Positions 1 through 8,765 are shown, counted from the stretch's first letter. The stretch is 11,162 nt of DNA from Byssochlamys sp. IMV 00236 (GCA_001931875.2 MSJH02000049.1:1-11162), one strand, 5' to 3'. Translations and numbers: made by a program. The notes: generated from the letters alone by a model not told the origin.

Positions 1-31
<31 letters not shown>
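1..31. repeat. A homopolymer (31 nt) at window edge
   Basis: The window opens with 31 uninterrupted A residues directly before unique sequence. A T homopolymer closes the other edge. The simplest reading is that the window is a whole contig whose assembly broke at homopolymers. The promoter of the first gene is therefore cut short, with only about 100 nt present. Confidence 0.9.
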
Positions 32-34
<3 letters not shown>

Positions 35-131
35 TATGGGCTGCTGTATTAAAATTTTACTTTAAAATAAAATTATGTTCTCTCGTTTCACAGACGCGCT
101 CTTTCTTGTTCCTGTGTTTTTTTTTTTTCTA

Positions 132-2216
132 ATGATTTTAACTGACGATTCCATTCAAGCTTTTAAAGTACAATTACAACAATCTATCATTGTGTGTTCA
201 GAAAGAGGCTTATTTTATGCTTCTAAATGGTAAAATAAGCTAATGACAATTATTACAATGATTTAAAATGATTGTCACTTAGGGCAGCTGAAGTGTTGAA
301 TGGTATTAAGGACGACTTTCTCGACGACAAAGTTCCATTCACACAAAATGAAGTTCATATACCAACAATATCAACTTATCATACAGACTATGAATCATCA
401 TTACCACCTCTTTCAGAACGAGATTATAATCTATACCAGTATGCAAAGACTTTATTCAATATTCGACACTTTCACAGTGTTATGGATGTCTTGGGTCAAT
501 CTAAACATCCCAAGCTTTATTTTCTAAGACTTTATGCAAAATATTTGGTAGACACAATCAGAAGGAATAGTGCAATAGAAAGGTTGTATAATAATTTTTT
601 CAAGCTGCTTTTTTATTAGGCAGGCGAAAAGAGAAAAGAAGAATTCAGTCAGGACGTGCTGGGGGCCACAGAACAGGCGAGAGCAGATAATGCAGAACTA
701 GAGTCCATCTATCGAGAGCTACATGAGGATTATGAGCATGGGAGATTAGATGCGTTTGGATTGTATCTGTACGGTATTGTGTTGAAAAAACGACAGCTGG
801 CATTCAGAGCTGCCGCCATATTATTAGAATCCATTCGTAAATATCAGTATAACTGGTCTGCGTGGGTAGAGCTGGCGACACTAGTGCAGACTAAAAAAAT
901 GTTTATGGACTTGAAAGCTTTATTGAATCGAGAGTTCGAGACTAGTGTCATGAAAGAGTTCTTTTTGGCAAAGTTGTGCATTGATTTAAATCAACCTGGC
1001 AACTTCTTTAAGGATATCATGGACCCTTTGGATCAATATTTTTCACGTAGTGCCTATGTTCTATCTCAATGGGCAACCTTTTATTATGATTCAATGGGTA
1101 AAGCAAACGAATAAGCCATAGTTACTAGACTAACTCTCTCTCTATATTTTTAGACTATAATGAATCGCTTGTGCTTTTTGAAGAACTGCGTAATTCATAT
1201 CCTTCTCGATTGGATGATATGGACGTTTTTTCAAATTTGCTCTATTTACAAAATCTGAAGCATAAACTATGTGCACTTGCCTTAGAATGCGAGAAAATAG
1301 ACAAATATCGACCAGAGACTTGCTGTGTACGCGGTAAGCAAATGATAATTATGCGCGCTATCTGTGTATGACTCATAGTATGTATAGGGAACTATTGTGT
1401 TCTAAAACACGAAACTGCAGAATCTGTAGAGTATTTCAAAAGGGCCATCAAGTTAAATAGAAGCTATCATCTTGCTTGGACTTTGTTAGGACACAGTTAT
1501 TTCGAGCTTCAAGATTTGAGTGCAGCTATCGAGTGCTATAGGCGTGCAGTGGGTAAGTTATATGATTGTATCCGTCCTAACTTTATTTCTTACTCTATTC
1601 TTTAAAAGAGGTCAACAATCGAGATTACAGGTCATGGTTTGGACTAGGCCAAGTCTATGAAGTCATGAAATATCCATATGATGCACTCTACTACTACCAT
1701 AAAGCCACTAATTTACGACCACGAGATAGTAGAATGTGGGCAGCTCTATCTGGATGTTATGAAGTATTAAAGCGACATGATGAAGCGTTGAATTACAAGC
1801 ATAGAGCTGAAGCATGTGATAGATTGAAAGATAGGTCGGAAATGGTGCAGATAGCAGAAATATTCAAGAGAAGAGGAAGGCTTGATATAGCCATTGACTT
1901 TTATCACAAGATCTGGCAACGCTCAATTCAAGAGGTAAAATTTTGTAAAGTAAGCTTTTTATATTAACTCTTGTATGTCTATAGAATGCCATCGATGAAG
2001 TAACTGCAGACATTAGTATACAGCTAGCAAGATATGCCATGTCAAAGAATCAACTATATGATGCTGAACAATATGCTATCACATCTCTCAATATGAGTCA
2101 CCCTGTAAGCTTACATAATATTCTCAATAACGTCTTATCTTACACTTTTATAGTACCATGAACAAGCAAGAGATATTTTAGATGAGATAGGCCGATTAAG
2201 TAAGGCCAGTGTGTAA
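132..2216 (+). CDS. cdc23: Cdc23/APC8, TPR subunit of the anaphase-promoting complex
   Basis: Eight exons: 132-229, 283-547, 620-1097, 1154-1333, 1388-1552, 1609-1934, 1985-2104, 2154-2216. They join in phase to a 564-aa protein, close to family length (about 565-630 aa). All seven introns are GT-AG, 50-72 nt, several with CTAAC/CTAAT-type branch sites (near 240, 1130, 1577). The product is a TPR scaffold of the APC/C, the nuclear E3 ubiquitin ligase that targets securin and cyclins. Family signatures seen: CSERGLFYASKW across the exon 1/2 junction; KYLAGEKRKEEF created only by splicing 547 to 620; FGLYLYGIVL (residues 167-176); DKYRPETCCVRGNY; RDYRSWFGLGQVYE; YYYHKATNLRPRDSRMW. TPR-type helix pairs run from about residue 165 to 510. 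The start at 132 is the only ATG giving this N-terminus; a TTG at 272 in the same frame lies in intron 1 and is not a start. The C-terminus is short and lacks the long tail of animal homologues. What I see is the exon structure and motifs; the function is family knowledge. Confidence 0.96.
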
Positions 2217-2343
2217 AAATAACCTCAATACTTTAGTAAAACAATGCCACACAATGATTTGAACTAATTGTAATATAAAAGAACTTTCCTACATAAACCA
2301 TTTAAATTCATATACACATATACATACTCCATAAGTTGTCGGA

Positions 2344-2791
2344 CTACTTTGGCCAGGAACAAAAAGGACACTTTCTAAACTGTTCACGTGAGCTATTACC
2401 ATCCAAAGTTTCAATCACGGAGCTTTCATGTATAAACCGACTTGCAAGAAACCAGTTTTTTTATTTTATACAATTATCAATAGCTTCAAAATTACATTAC
2501 CATAAAAAATAAGGGATGAATCTTTGTATCTTTAGTCTTGTCGATCACTAAGGGTTATAAAGTTCTTTTCTTTGTTAATATGGGACAACATATCCTTTGT
2601 TTATCACTGACAACATATACTATATGCTTATATACCTTTATCTGATCTAATCCATAAAAAGTCTCTCTATATTGATGAATATCATAAAGATCATCAAGAT
2701 ATCTAGTTTGCCATTGTTCTATTGATAACCATAATGGTATTTGGTCACACATTTTCCAGAAATTACAGTTCACTGAATAATTTAAACTCAT
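2344..2791 (-). CDS. Probable small multi-exon gene, function unknown
   Basis: A coding-like first exon runs from ATG 2791 to 2636 (52 codons). It is rich in W, Y and acidic residues (for example QIPLWLSIEQWQTRYLDDLY) and ends at a good donor, AAG|GTATAT. One in-phase model continues through exons 2529-2501 and 2440-2344, with the second intron 2500-2441 (GTAATG...GCAAG). It gives 93 aa ending in KCPFCSWPK, a terminal CxxC. The weak point is the first acceptor. The best-looking 3' site (TATTAAC branch, CTTAG at 2548) would meet a TGA at once and give 52 aa. Reading on to 2529 uses an AAAG acceptor instead. With no splicing the frame runs to 2555 (78 aa). The gene would be convergent with cdc23 (127 nt between stops) and head-to-head with spa2 (95 nt between starts), a plausible compact spacing. 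I do not recognise the family. Confidence 0.42.
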
Positions 2792-2886
2792 CTACTCTAA
2801 ACATAGTAACCCCTTTGATGTCTACAAATTAATCCCCCTTTTTTTTCTTTATTGTTTCTTTTTTCTCATTCCTTTCCTTTCATATA
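2792..2886. promoter_or_regulatory. Short divergent intergenic promoter region
   Basis: Only 95 nt separate the spa2 ATG from the ATG of the opposite small gene. The half next to spa2 is strongly pyrimidine-rich on the + strand (T/C tract from about 2833 to 2881), common just upstream of fungal start codons. I see no TATA box. Its role as a shared bidirectional promoter is inference and depends on the small gene being real. Confidence 0.35.
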
Positions 2887-5273
2887 ATGTCGAAGAATAG
2901 GTCAACAGGATCGACCACATATTCTGCACTTTCAGCTTCTAGTAGACAAACTACCTCGTCTATTCAAGAGACTTCAGCAAAGATTTACTTTGTAGAATTA
3001 CAGAAATACCTTTCATTCATATTAGCCAAAGGTACTATATATATATATAAAAGAGAGAGAGAGAGAAATATATTAAACTTGTCTGTATAGAGGCATCAGA
3101 AGGTGTGCCACCTACAAGATCAACAGCTCGACAAAAGTTGTCAAGGCTAAACAATTTACAATTTCACGAATTGGCAACAGATGTTTATGACGAACTTATA
3201 CGAAGAAACTCTGATAATCACCGTAAGACACTTTAAAAAAAAAAAAAAAAAAAAAAAACTTGTATTTCGTCTGAACTTTTCTTTAGGATCATTTTTACCA
3301 GTCCGAGAAGACTTTCACCCAAGACGAAACCAAGCAAGACAAAAGTTGGCAACCTTGCCAAGTTCAAGGTTTAGAGATCTTGCGAGCGACGTATATCATG
3401 AATTGAGACGAAGATATTCACATATTATCATGACCGAACAAGTAAGTAACAAAAAAAATATATATAAATGTATTAATGGTTGACACGTGTATACCAGACA
3501 CCGCCTGTGCCGAGGCCGACCAAAGCAGAACCACAAGCACAGCCAAGTCAATCGACCAATATTGTACCAGTCAAAGGCATGATGAGTGTTGAATCAATAG
3601 ACTTTTCGGATGATGAACAACACCGACAACAACCATCAATGCCTCCACCGCCTGTAACAGAAAATTTGGATAGTTTGATGGCAGATTTAGGCAATATGGT
3701 GAAACCTCGGACGGAAAATTCAACAGAAATCAATGTATGTGTCAATAAAAAAGAGAGACATTAATTAATTATTACCTAATAGAAAAATAGCTCAACAGAA
3801 CTGGAAAATATGCGATATGAATATGAATTGAAAATATCAGCCATGGCAAAGCGAATCAAACAATTGGAATTATCATCAGAGGTATTATTTTATTCGGATA
3901 TACACAAGAAAGAAAAATAAGAATAATTTTTGCATAGGATACCAGGATACCTAATGGATCAGATACAAAATATTATGTAAGTGTATATATTGATGATACA
4001 GTAATGATATTGATTATAGAATAGAAAGCGAACGATGAATATAGACAATTGGAGGAAAGATATAACAAATTACTAAATGAACATGAAGAACAACAGCAAG
4101 TAAGTGTGAGGACGGATAAAAGAAAACACGAGTTTTGATTATTTTAAAAGGCAGTGAAAGAAGTCAAAAACGAGATTAGGATATTGATTGAAGAACTCAA
4201 GAGTCTATCAGAAAAGAACGAAAGTTTAAGGATCCAAAAGGAACAAGCGGATGCAACAATACAGTCATTAACAGAAGAAACAAAATCATGGAAGACCAAA
4301 TATGAGGGTATCAGTATGGAGCTTAGGAATTATAAAGTGAGATCCATGCAATTCGATCACAATGATATATCAAAAGAGTTCTTTTTGAAACCAACATCGA
4401 ATGGAGCGATAGGGCATCAATATATAATAGAGTATCAGACTGCGATTGATGAATTAATGAGAACATCTCGATCGACCAAGCCATCCGAAGTCTTGACGAC
4501 GATGAGGACAATCGTGATGGCATGTAAATCAATTACGACCGAGGTAGAACAATATGAAGTCAAGACAGGTTTATCCGAGGCAGACCAGTCCAGTCTATAT
4601 GAGATCAAAAAGAGGTTTTCAACGGGACTGTCCAGTCTACTGTCAGCAGCCACGAGCTTTGCCAATGGCATGGGGATCACGCCTGTTAGTCTAGTGGATG
4701 CAGCGGCCATTACACTTACGATGACAATTGTTGATCTTGTGAAACTGTTGGGCATGAGATCGGTTGCAAGTGATAAAACAATAGGGCCATCTTCAACTAG
4801 AACAGCAACAGCAACAAATGACATACTGAACCCACATCAATTATCTGTAAAGTCAACAACATACATACATTAAAACTAGCTTTATTTATTTTACCGTGTT
4901 TTTTTTTTTATTATAGCAATTCTTAAAAAAAGAAACTGACCAGATTGTTGCATCTGTACAAAACTTACTAAGCGCATTAAGATCTAACGATAAAGGCTTA
5001 TTTAACATTATTACATCCATTATAAACATTGTATCGAATATCATCAATGTATCAGAAAAGACACTTACTTATCATGATAAATACAAGACTCGAGGCACAA
5101 CCATCTTGAAGGATCTCAAAAAATGCAACGACAAGATTGTAAATGTAAGAGATACATCGTTTTCTAATAGCAATCAAGTACCGAATACGATAGCAAAAAG
5201 AAATCTTGCTCAAGAATCTTATGACATTGCAAAATATACTAAAGAGCTCATCAACATGCTGGATACGTGGTGA
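2887..5273 (+). CDS. spa2: Spa2-like polarisome scaffold protein (SHD repeats)
   Basis: Nine exons: 2887-3031, 3091-3222, 3287-3441, 3498-3734, 3783-3881, 3938-3976, 4025-4099, 4151-4846, 4917-5273, joining in phase to 644 aa. Two Spa2-homology-domain repeats follow each other: residues about 33-90 (YFVELQKYLSFILAKEASEG, then TARQKLSRLNN..FHELATDVYDELIRR) and 94-137 (QARQKLATLPSSRFRDLASD, then VYHELRRR). A proline/acid-rich linker (145-223) and a coiled coil (about 227-360, broken by a micro-exon) follow. A helical C-terminal region (about 380-644) ends in DTW. In yeasts Spa2 holds formin, Bud6/Pea2 and MAP-kinase kinases at growth sites through the SHD; here that role is inferred from the family. 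The protein is much shorter than budding-yeast Spa2 (about 1,470 aa), mainly in the middle. Intron 4 must end at TAATAG (3782): the next AG, 8 nt on, shifts frame into a stop. AATAAA lies 5 nt past the stop. Confidence 0.94.
3039..3066. repeat. TA/GA microsatellite inside spa2 intron 1
   Basis: An alternating TA run passes directly into a GA run within the 59-nt intron 3032-3090. It lies between the donor GTACTA and a TTAAA-type branch region, so length change here alters intron size but not coding sequence. Confidence 0.85.
3235..3258. repeat. A24 homopolymer inside spa2 intron 2
   Basis: Twenty-four A residues fill the middle of the 64-nt intron 3223-3286. They are non-coding and prone to length error in sequencing. 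Confidence 0.9.
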
Positions 5274-5543
5274 ATGTAAATAAAGCATTTAAATACATAT
5301 TTATATATTATACACTTTTCAGAAACTATTCGCACACATTACAAGATCAATTTAGCTGATTTTTTATGTCTTCTTTATTATTAAAAAGGCAATGAATTTT
5401 GTCTTTTTGAGAAAAGATAAATGTGGTCAAAACTTTATACAAAATGAAAAGTTGTTAGAGACTTAATATAAATACTTTTTCTTTTCTTCTTTGGACTAAA
5501 GTAAGATCAGCTTATCCCCCAGTTAATCCTAAGGTATGTTATA
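5274..5543. other. Intergenic region between spa2 and the small minus-strand gene
   Basis: AT-rich, with no open frame that I can support on either strand. The two flanking genes converge here, so it should hold both 3' ends. On the minus strand an acceptor-like TTTAG at about 5503-5507 follows a GATTAAC-like branch. Splicing of the small gene to it gives a different C-terminus; I judged this less likely than the acceptor at 5564. Confidence 0.5.
5279..5284 (+). terminator. Poly(A) signal AATAAA of spa2
   Basis: A canonical AATAAA sits 5 nt after the spa2 stop codon, followed by AT-rich sequence to about 5310. It implies a very short 3' UTR. Confidence 0.6.
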
Positions 5544-5729
5544 TTATTTACTCTTGTAAGAAGCTGATATGTAGTATTATAGATCACAATCGAACCAGTA
5601 CCGATTCTAGCTGGGGGTAGTTTGATTCTTACCAAACTTTGGTCCCATCCACTCCTCCAATCCCTTCCGCTCCTTTTGCCGCTCTCTATACTTGCTCTTT
5701 CCAGGCTGGCGATAGCCAGCCCGAACCAT
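5544..5729 (-). CDS. Candidate tiny basic protein (38 aa), unknown
   Basis: Exon 1 is 5729-5633 and exon 2 is 5563-5544. The 69-nt intron 5632-5564 has a strong donor (G|GTAAGA) and a CAG acceptor, and phase is kept. The product is 38 aa, with 14 Lys/Arg, starting MVRAGYRQPGKSKYRERQKE and ending FASYKSK. A TATAAA box lies about 85-90 nt upstream (5818-5813), a distance also seen for the Rua1-type gene. Exon 1 is clearly richer in G+C than its surroundings. The + strand is also open through 5581-5750 and gives a leucine-rich frame, but that frame has no ATG and is probably the antisense shadow of a K/E/R-rich coding strand. A structured non-coding RNA is the main alternative, since a perfect hairpin lies inside exon 1. 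I do not recognise the family. Confidence 0.38.
5704..5721. other. Perfect 7-bp GC-rich hairpin
   Basis: GGCTGGC and GCCAGCC flank a four-base loop (GATA on the + strand, TATC on the - strand). It lies within the first codons of the candidate small gene, 8 nt inside the start codon. In this AT-rich setting such a stem is unusual. It could be a chance product of the codons for RAGYRQPG, or part of an RNA structure. Confidence 0.6.
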
Positions 5730-5812
5730 GATACACTTCGAGTAAGATATTAATAATCTCTTTATACGTTTACTCACTTGCTTCTCTTTTTTTTCTCTTA
5801 TAAATCCTCTTC

Positions 5813-5818
5813 TTTATA
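5813..5818 (-). promoter_or_regulatory. TATA box upstream of the small basic gene
   Basis: TATAAA on the minus strand, 84-89 nt before the ATG at 5729. A weaker TATAAG follows at about 5802-5797. It lies in the 231-nt gap between the stop of the Rua1-type gene and this start. Confidence 0.4.
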
Positions 5819-5938
5819 ATGTAAGTATTTAACATCAAATCAATGACTGGTTTATTAATCATTTCTTTATTCATTCCTTTGCTTCTGATGGGCTCTCTTT
5901 TATCAGTATGCGAATAATTTATGAATAAAGTGTAAATG

Positions 5939-5944
5939 TTTATT
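5939..5944 (-). terminator. Poly(A) signal AATAAA of the Rua1-type gene
   Basis: AATAAA on the minus strand, about 17 nt past the stop at 5961, at the end of an (ATA)n stretch. A likely 3'-end signal. Confidence 0.5.
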
Positions 5945-5960
5945 ATTATTATTATCTGAT

Positions 5961-7636
5961 TCATTCATTTACAAGTGCCTTTTTCTTTTTTGATTGAGGT
6001 TGGGCCTCGGATTGTGGTTGCAACGGTGGCTGCAGGCTTTGTGGTTGTAAATGGGGTTGAGAGCATTGTTGCTGCACAGAAATAGAGTTGCGTCGGCTTG
6101 CAGTGCCATTACTACTACCACTCGTCGTCGCAATGGACACACTACTACCAATTCTCGGCTTTGGCCTGTCATATATATGACACTAAAGAAAAGGATGAGT
6201 CAATTGCTTATAAGCTATAATCATCATTTACCTTATGAGCGTGTCTATACCAAAGCACGCTATTCTTACGTTTTGAGTTACAGATCGGAACATATTCTTT
6301 ACACTGATGACATAATCCTTCCAGTATATCATGTTCGCCTGGTCTTTGTTCTAATGGTTGTTGAAATGGTTTACCCGATACAGAAGAGATACCATGAAAA
6401 AACTGCTTATGGTACCAATAAGCACTATTTTTCAATTGTAACCATTTTCCTGGCTGACAGGTATCACAATAACCTTCTTTTGATTGGCCTGTGTATCTAA
6501 CCCATTTTGGTGTATACTCGTCACCTTCATATCTTAATTTTTGACGTCTAGGAATGGCATTTGCGTCCTTTTCGGCAGCTTGCATATCAGCTTCTGTAAT
6601 GATTGGATAATCTTCTGGATATTTTTGATCATCATTATTCTCCAGTTTGATTCCATCGGTCGTTCCAGACTGTGGTTCCCTTCGAGGTCGTTTTCGTTTA
6701 GCATCTTGCTTCCCATCCTCGTCTTCGGCAGCAGTGGATGGGTTGTTATTCGTCTGATCGTCACTGTCGTTGACTTTAGTCTCCTCGATGATATCATTCA
6801 TGGTGTTACTAGTAAGATTGTTATTGCTGACCATCTTATTCCACACAGAAATATCATTTGGAGAAGCTACACTCAAGCGTCTGCTTGGCACATCCGACAT
6901 AGGCGGACCTATTGTTGGAGGGATATCAAACTGTTGAGACAAAAAGCGTCTGTGTCTCACGGGTTCATTCATTTTCCTATGGTTTGTCACGCTAGATTCG
7001 TTCCTAGACCAAGGCAGTTGTTCAAATTGAATTGTTGGATGATGTTGTGGTGGATGAGTAACCGATGATGAGCCGAATCTATCTTGTTGATATATATCTG
7101 GTAATGAACCTCGGTGATCGACTGCGAACGGAATTGATTGCGCAGAATGAAATGACTGATTATTATTAAAAAACTCAACTCCTACAGCTACTGAGTGTCG
7201 TCTTTGATTGAATCTCGAGGGTGAGATGAACGCTTGTTGTGAATAGAACGTGTCATCGGGAGGAGGGGTATATTGTTGTTGTTGTTGTTGTGTTTGCTCA
7301 GATAGATCAAAGTTATAAAAGTCTATGTATATCAATTGTTCAGTATTATTTTATATAAAAATATAAAAAAAAGTAAATAAAACCTGGTGGCTGCGATGGC
7401 TGTTGTTGTTGCTGTTGTTGTTGAGATTGTATAGTTGTTGGCGGTACAGCTAAAGGATGATCTAATAATGGAAACATATTCATCATTAGGGCTTGTGTAT
7501 CGATATTTGTGCTATCATCCATTATAGGATCATTATCAGTTGATAAAAATCTTAATACATCTGATTGATCTTCTGTCAATTGACCATTGTTGTTATTGTT
7601 GTTGTTATCTTGTTCATTATTGCTGCTATTATACAT
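5961..7636 (-). CDS. Q/N-rich nuclear protein with Rua1-type C-terminal zinc fingers
   Basis: Three exons: 7636-7384, 7322-6232, 6182-5961, giving 521 aa. The N-terminal 300 residues look disordered, with N7 (7586-7606), Q8 (7400-7423) and Q6 (7273-7290) tracts, and a basic NLS-like KRKRPRR at residues 293-299. The C-terminal module starts near residue 350 (EGDEYTPKWVRYTGQSKEGY) and holds two C2H2-like metal sites. The first is C370-x2-C373-x15-H389-x4-H394. The second is C422-x2-C425-x19-H445-x4-H450. This matches the Rua1 C-terminal family (formerly DUF4451), named after the Ustilago maydis regulator of the ustilagic-acid cluster. A DNA-binding transcription factor is the likely role; its targets are unknown. 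A basic KKKK and a Q/P-rich tail close the protein. The last intron (6231-6183) splits the second finger, and C449-H450 come from the final exon. Intron 1 (7383-7323) has a weak GTTTTA donor but joins in phase. The start is the first ATG; the in-frame GTG at 7648 follows an acceptor-like TTCAG and is not used. Confidence 0.86.
7273..7290 (-). repeat. CAA repeat coding Q6
   Basis: Six identical CAA codons in the minus-strand frame of the Rua1-type protein (residues about 96-101). It is a coding microsatellite. Confidence 0.85.
7400..7423 (-). repeat. CAA/CAG repeat coding Q8
   Basis: Eight glutamine codons near the end of exon 1 of the Rua1-type gene, mostly CAA with CAG interruptions. It is followed by PSQPP and the splice donor. 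Confidence 0.85.
7586..7606 (-). repeat. AAC/AAT repeat coding N7
   Basis: Seven asparagine codons near residue 11 of the Rua1-type protein. With the two Q tracts it gives a prion-like low-complexity N-terminus. Confidence 0.85.
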
Positions 7637-7713
7637 TTTTAACGCCACTGAATATAAAATAAGAACTAAAAAGTAAATAAATGGGTACTGTTTATTCTCT
7701 GAAAAATAGGTTG

Positions 7714-7722
7714 TTTTATATA
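7714..7722 (-). promoter_or_regulatory. TATA box of the Rua1-type gene
   Basis: TATATAAAA on the minus strand, 78-86 nt upstream of the ATG at 7636. Between them an acceptor-like ATATTCAG ends near 7650, so a 5'-UTR intron is possible but not shown. Confidence 0.5.
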
Positions 7723-8089
7723 TTTACGTATAAGCGTGTGTTTATGTGTGCGTGTGTAAAAGAGAAAGGAGAAAAAAAAAAGTGAGAAATAATTTAAATC
7801 TCTGTTTTTTCTATGCAAATCATGTGGGCACAAATCGGAACTTAATTCTAGTACTGACTTTCATTCTCCGTTTTATGCCTAATTTAGATCTGTCGTCTTC
7901 TTTTTAAAATGTCAAAGAAATTTTTGATACCATATCCAGGTATGTTCAAGTTTCTCTTTTAGGGCTTATTAAGCACTTGGAAGCATTCAGTTCCATGTTA
8001 TATGATTTCGGGGACTTTTTTTCTAGTCATTTTTCAAGGCTTTAATTGCCTTTTTTTACCAATTGACACTTGTGAGGTCAAGTTTTGAA

Positions 8090-8150
8090 TTTTTTTTTTT
8101 TTTTTTTTTTTCTGTTCAAGCAAGCATTTACACACACACACACACACACA
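8090..8150. repeat. T22 homopolymer followed by an AC dinucleotide repeat
   Basis: T residues fill 8090-8111. After an 18-nt spacer an AC repeat of about ten units runs 8130-8150. Typical non-coding simple sequence. Confidence 0.9.
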
Positions 8151-8750
8151 TACATTATATATGCTGCGGCAAATTTCAATAAAAGAGCTATAAAAAGAGA
8201 GAGAGATTGTATGGGTTGATTATAAGGTAAATAATTTAAAGTAAGTTTAGATGTTAGATTTACTGATTAATTTATTTACAAGATCTATTTTTATATTTCT
8301 GAAAATACTACTTTAATGAAAAGCTATGAGAAATAGAAGCACGTTCCAGTCCTTTGGATCTCTCGGATCTACTAAATCTATTTAATCTAGCAAGTAAATC
8401 GGTCACTGAAAAAAAAAAAAAAAAGATCTCTCTCAATATAGGCAATTGTTGCATGAATGAGTTGAGAATTCAGATTGCCTTCATTGTATCATTCACAGAT
8501 TATAACATTCAAATTATAAGATGTGTCAATCCGTAGTACTTTTTCTTAAAAAGGTCTGTTCACACAATCAGATATGGTGAGAAAAATATAGTAAATGTGC
8601 ACACACATACACACATGTATATATAGAAACTAGATGGGCTACATTGACTTACGCGTTATGTTTGTTATCTTGTATCGATTTTATAAAATACCCAATGAAT
8701 GATGCACATTTGACAGATAACATCTTGTAAACATAAAAACTATGTTTCTT

Positions 8751-8756
8751 TTTATT
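8751..8756 (-). terminator. Poly(A) signal AATAAA of the F-box/WD40 gene
   Basis: AATAAA on the minus strand about 10 nt past the stop at 8766. It again implies a short 3' UTR, as for spa2. Confidence 0.55.
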
Positions 8757-8765
8757 TACACACTA

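Larger units (their letters stand above)
7637..8765. other. Long AT-rich intergenic region with simple repeats
   Basis: It holds the upstream flank of the Rua1-type gene and the 3' flank of the F-box gene, and no gene I can support. A TG-rich stretch lies at about 7735-7758, a T22 run at 8090-8111, an AC repeat at 8130-8150 and an A run at 8410-8424. A short ATG frame at 7909 with a strong donor (CAG|GTATGT at 7940) and a coding-like patch at 8350-8410 were examined and not accepted. At 1.1 kb it is much longer than the other gaps here, which fits an extended regulatory region for a transcription factor gene (inference). Confidence 0.6.

Noticed and set aside
4323..4824. Two minus-strand open frames opposite spa2 exon 8
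   Set aside because: Antisense shadows of a well-supported coding exon; no splice or promoter evidence.
5490..5740. Spliceosomal snRNA, SRP RNA, 5S rRNA or tRNA in the GC-rich patch
   Set aside because: No diagnostic U1/U2/U4/U5/U6 element, no tRNA A/B boxes with cloverleaf, and no 5S internal promoter were seen on either strand.
5457..5755. Leucine-rich + strand frame with a plausible intron (about 5533-5580)
   Set aside because: No ATG is available upstream before a stop. The composition is what the antisense of a K/R/E-rich exon gives, so the minus-strand reading is preferred.
5770..5964. Minus-strand open frame of 64 aa after the Rua1-type stop
   Set aside because: It lies in the 3' UTR/promoter gap, is rich in I/N/K from AT repeats, has no ATG supported by context, and overlaps the poly(A) and TATA signals.
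6051..7068. + strand open frames of 149 and 175 aa opposite the Rua1-type gene
   Set aside because: Antisense shadows of exon 2/3. The minus strand carries the zinc-finger motifs and phase-preserving introns.
7909..8087. Possible small + strand gene starting MSKKFLIPYP, with strong donor at 7940 and acceptor at 8024
   Set aside because: The joined product is about 30 hydrophobic residues without a family signature. The alternative acceptor at 7962 needs a 23-nt intron. Likely chance.
8326..8536. Open frame around LDLSDLLNLFNLASKSVTE, and an overlapping ATG frame of 19 codons
   Set aside because: The frame passes through an A run giving poly-lysine and has no ATG in its coding-like part (a TTG is the only start). 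No splice partner was found.
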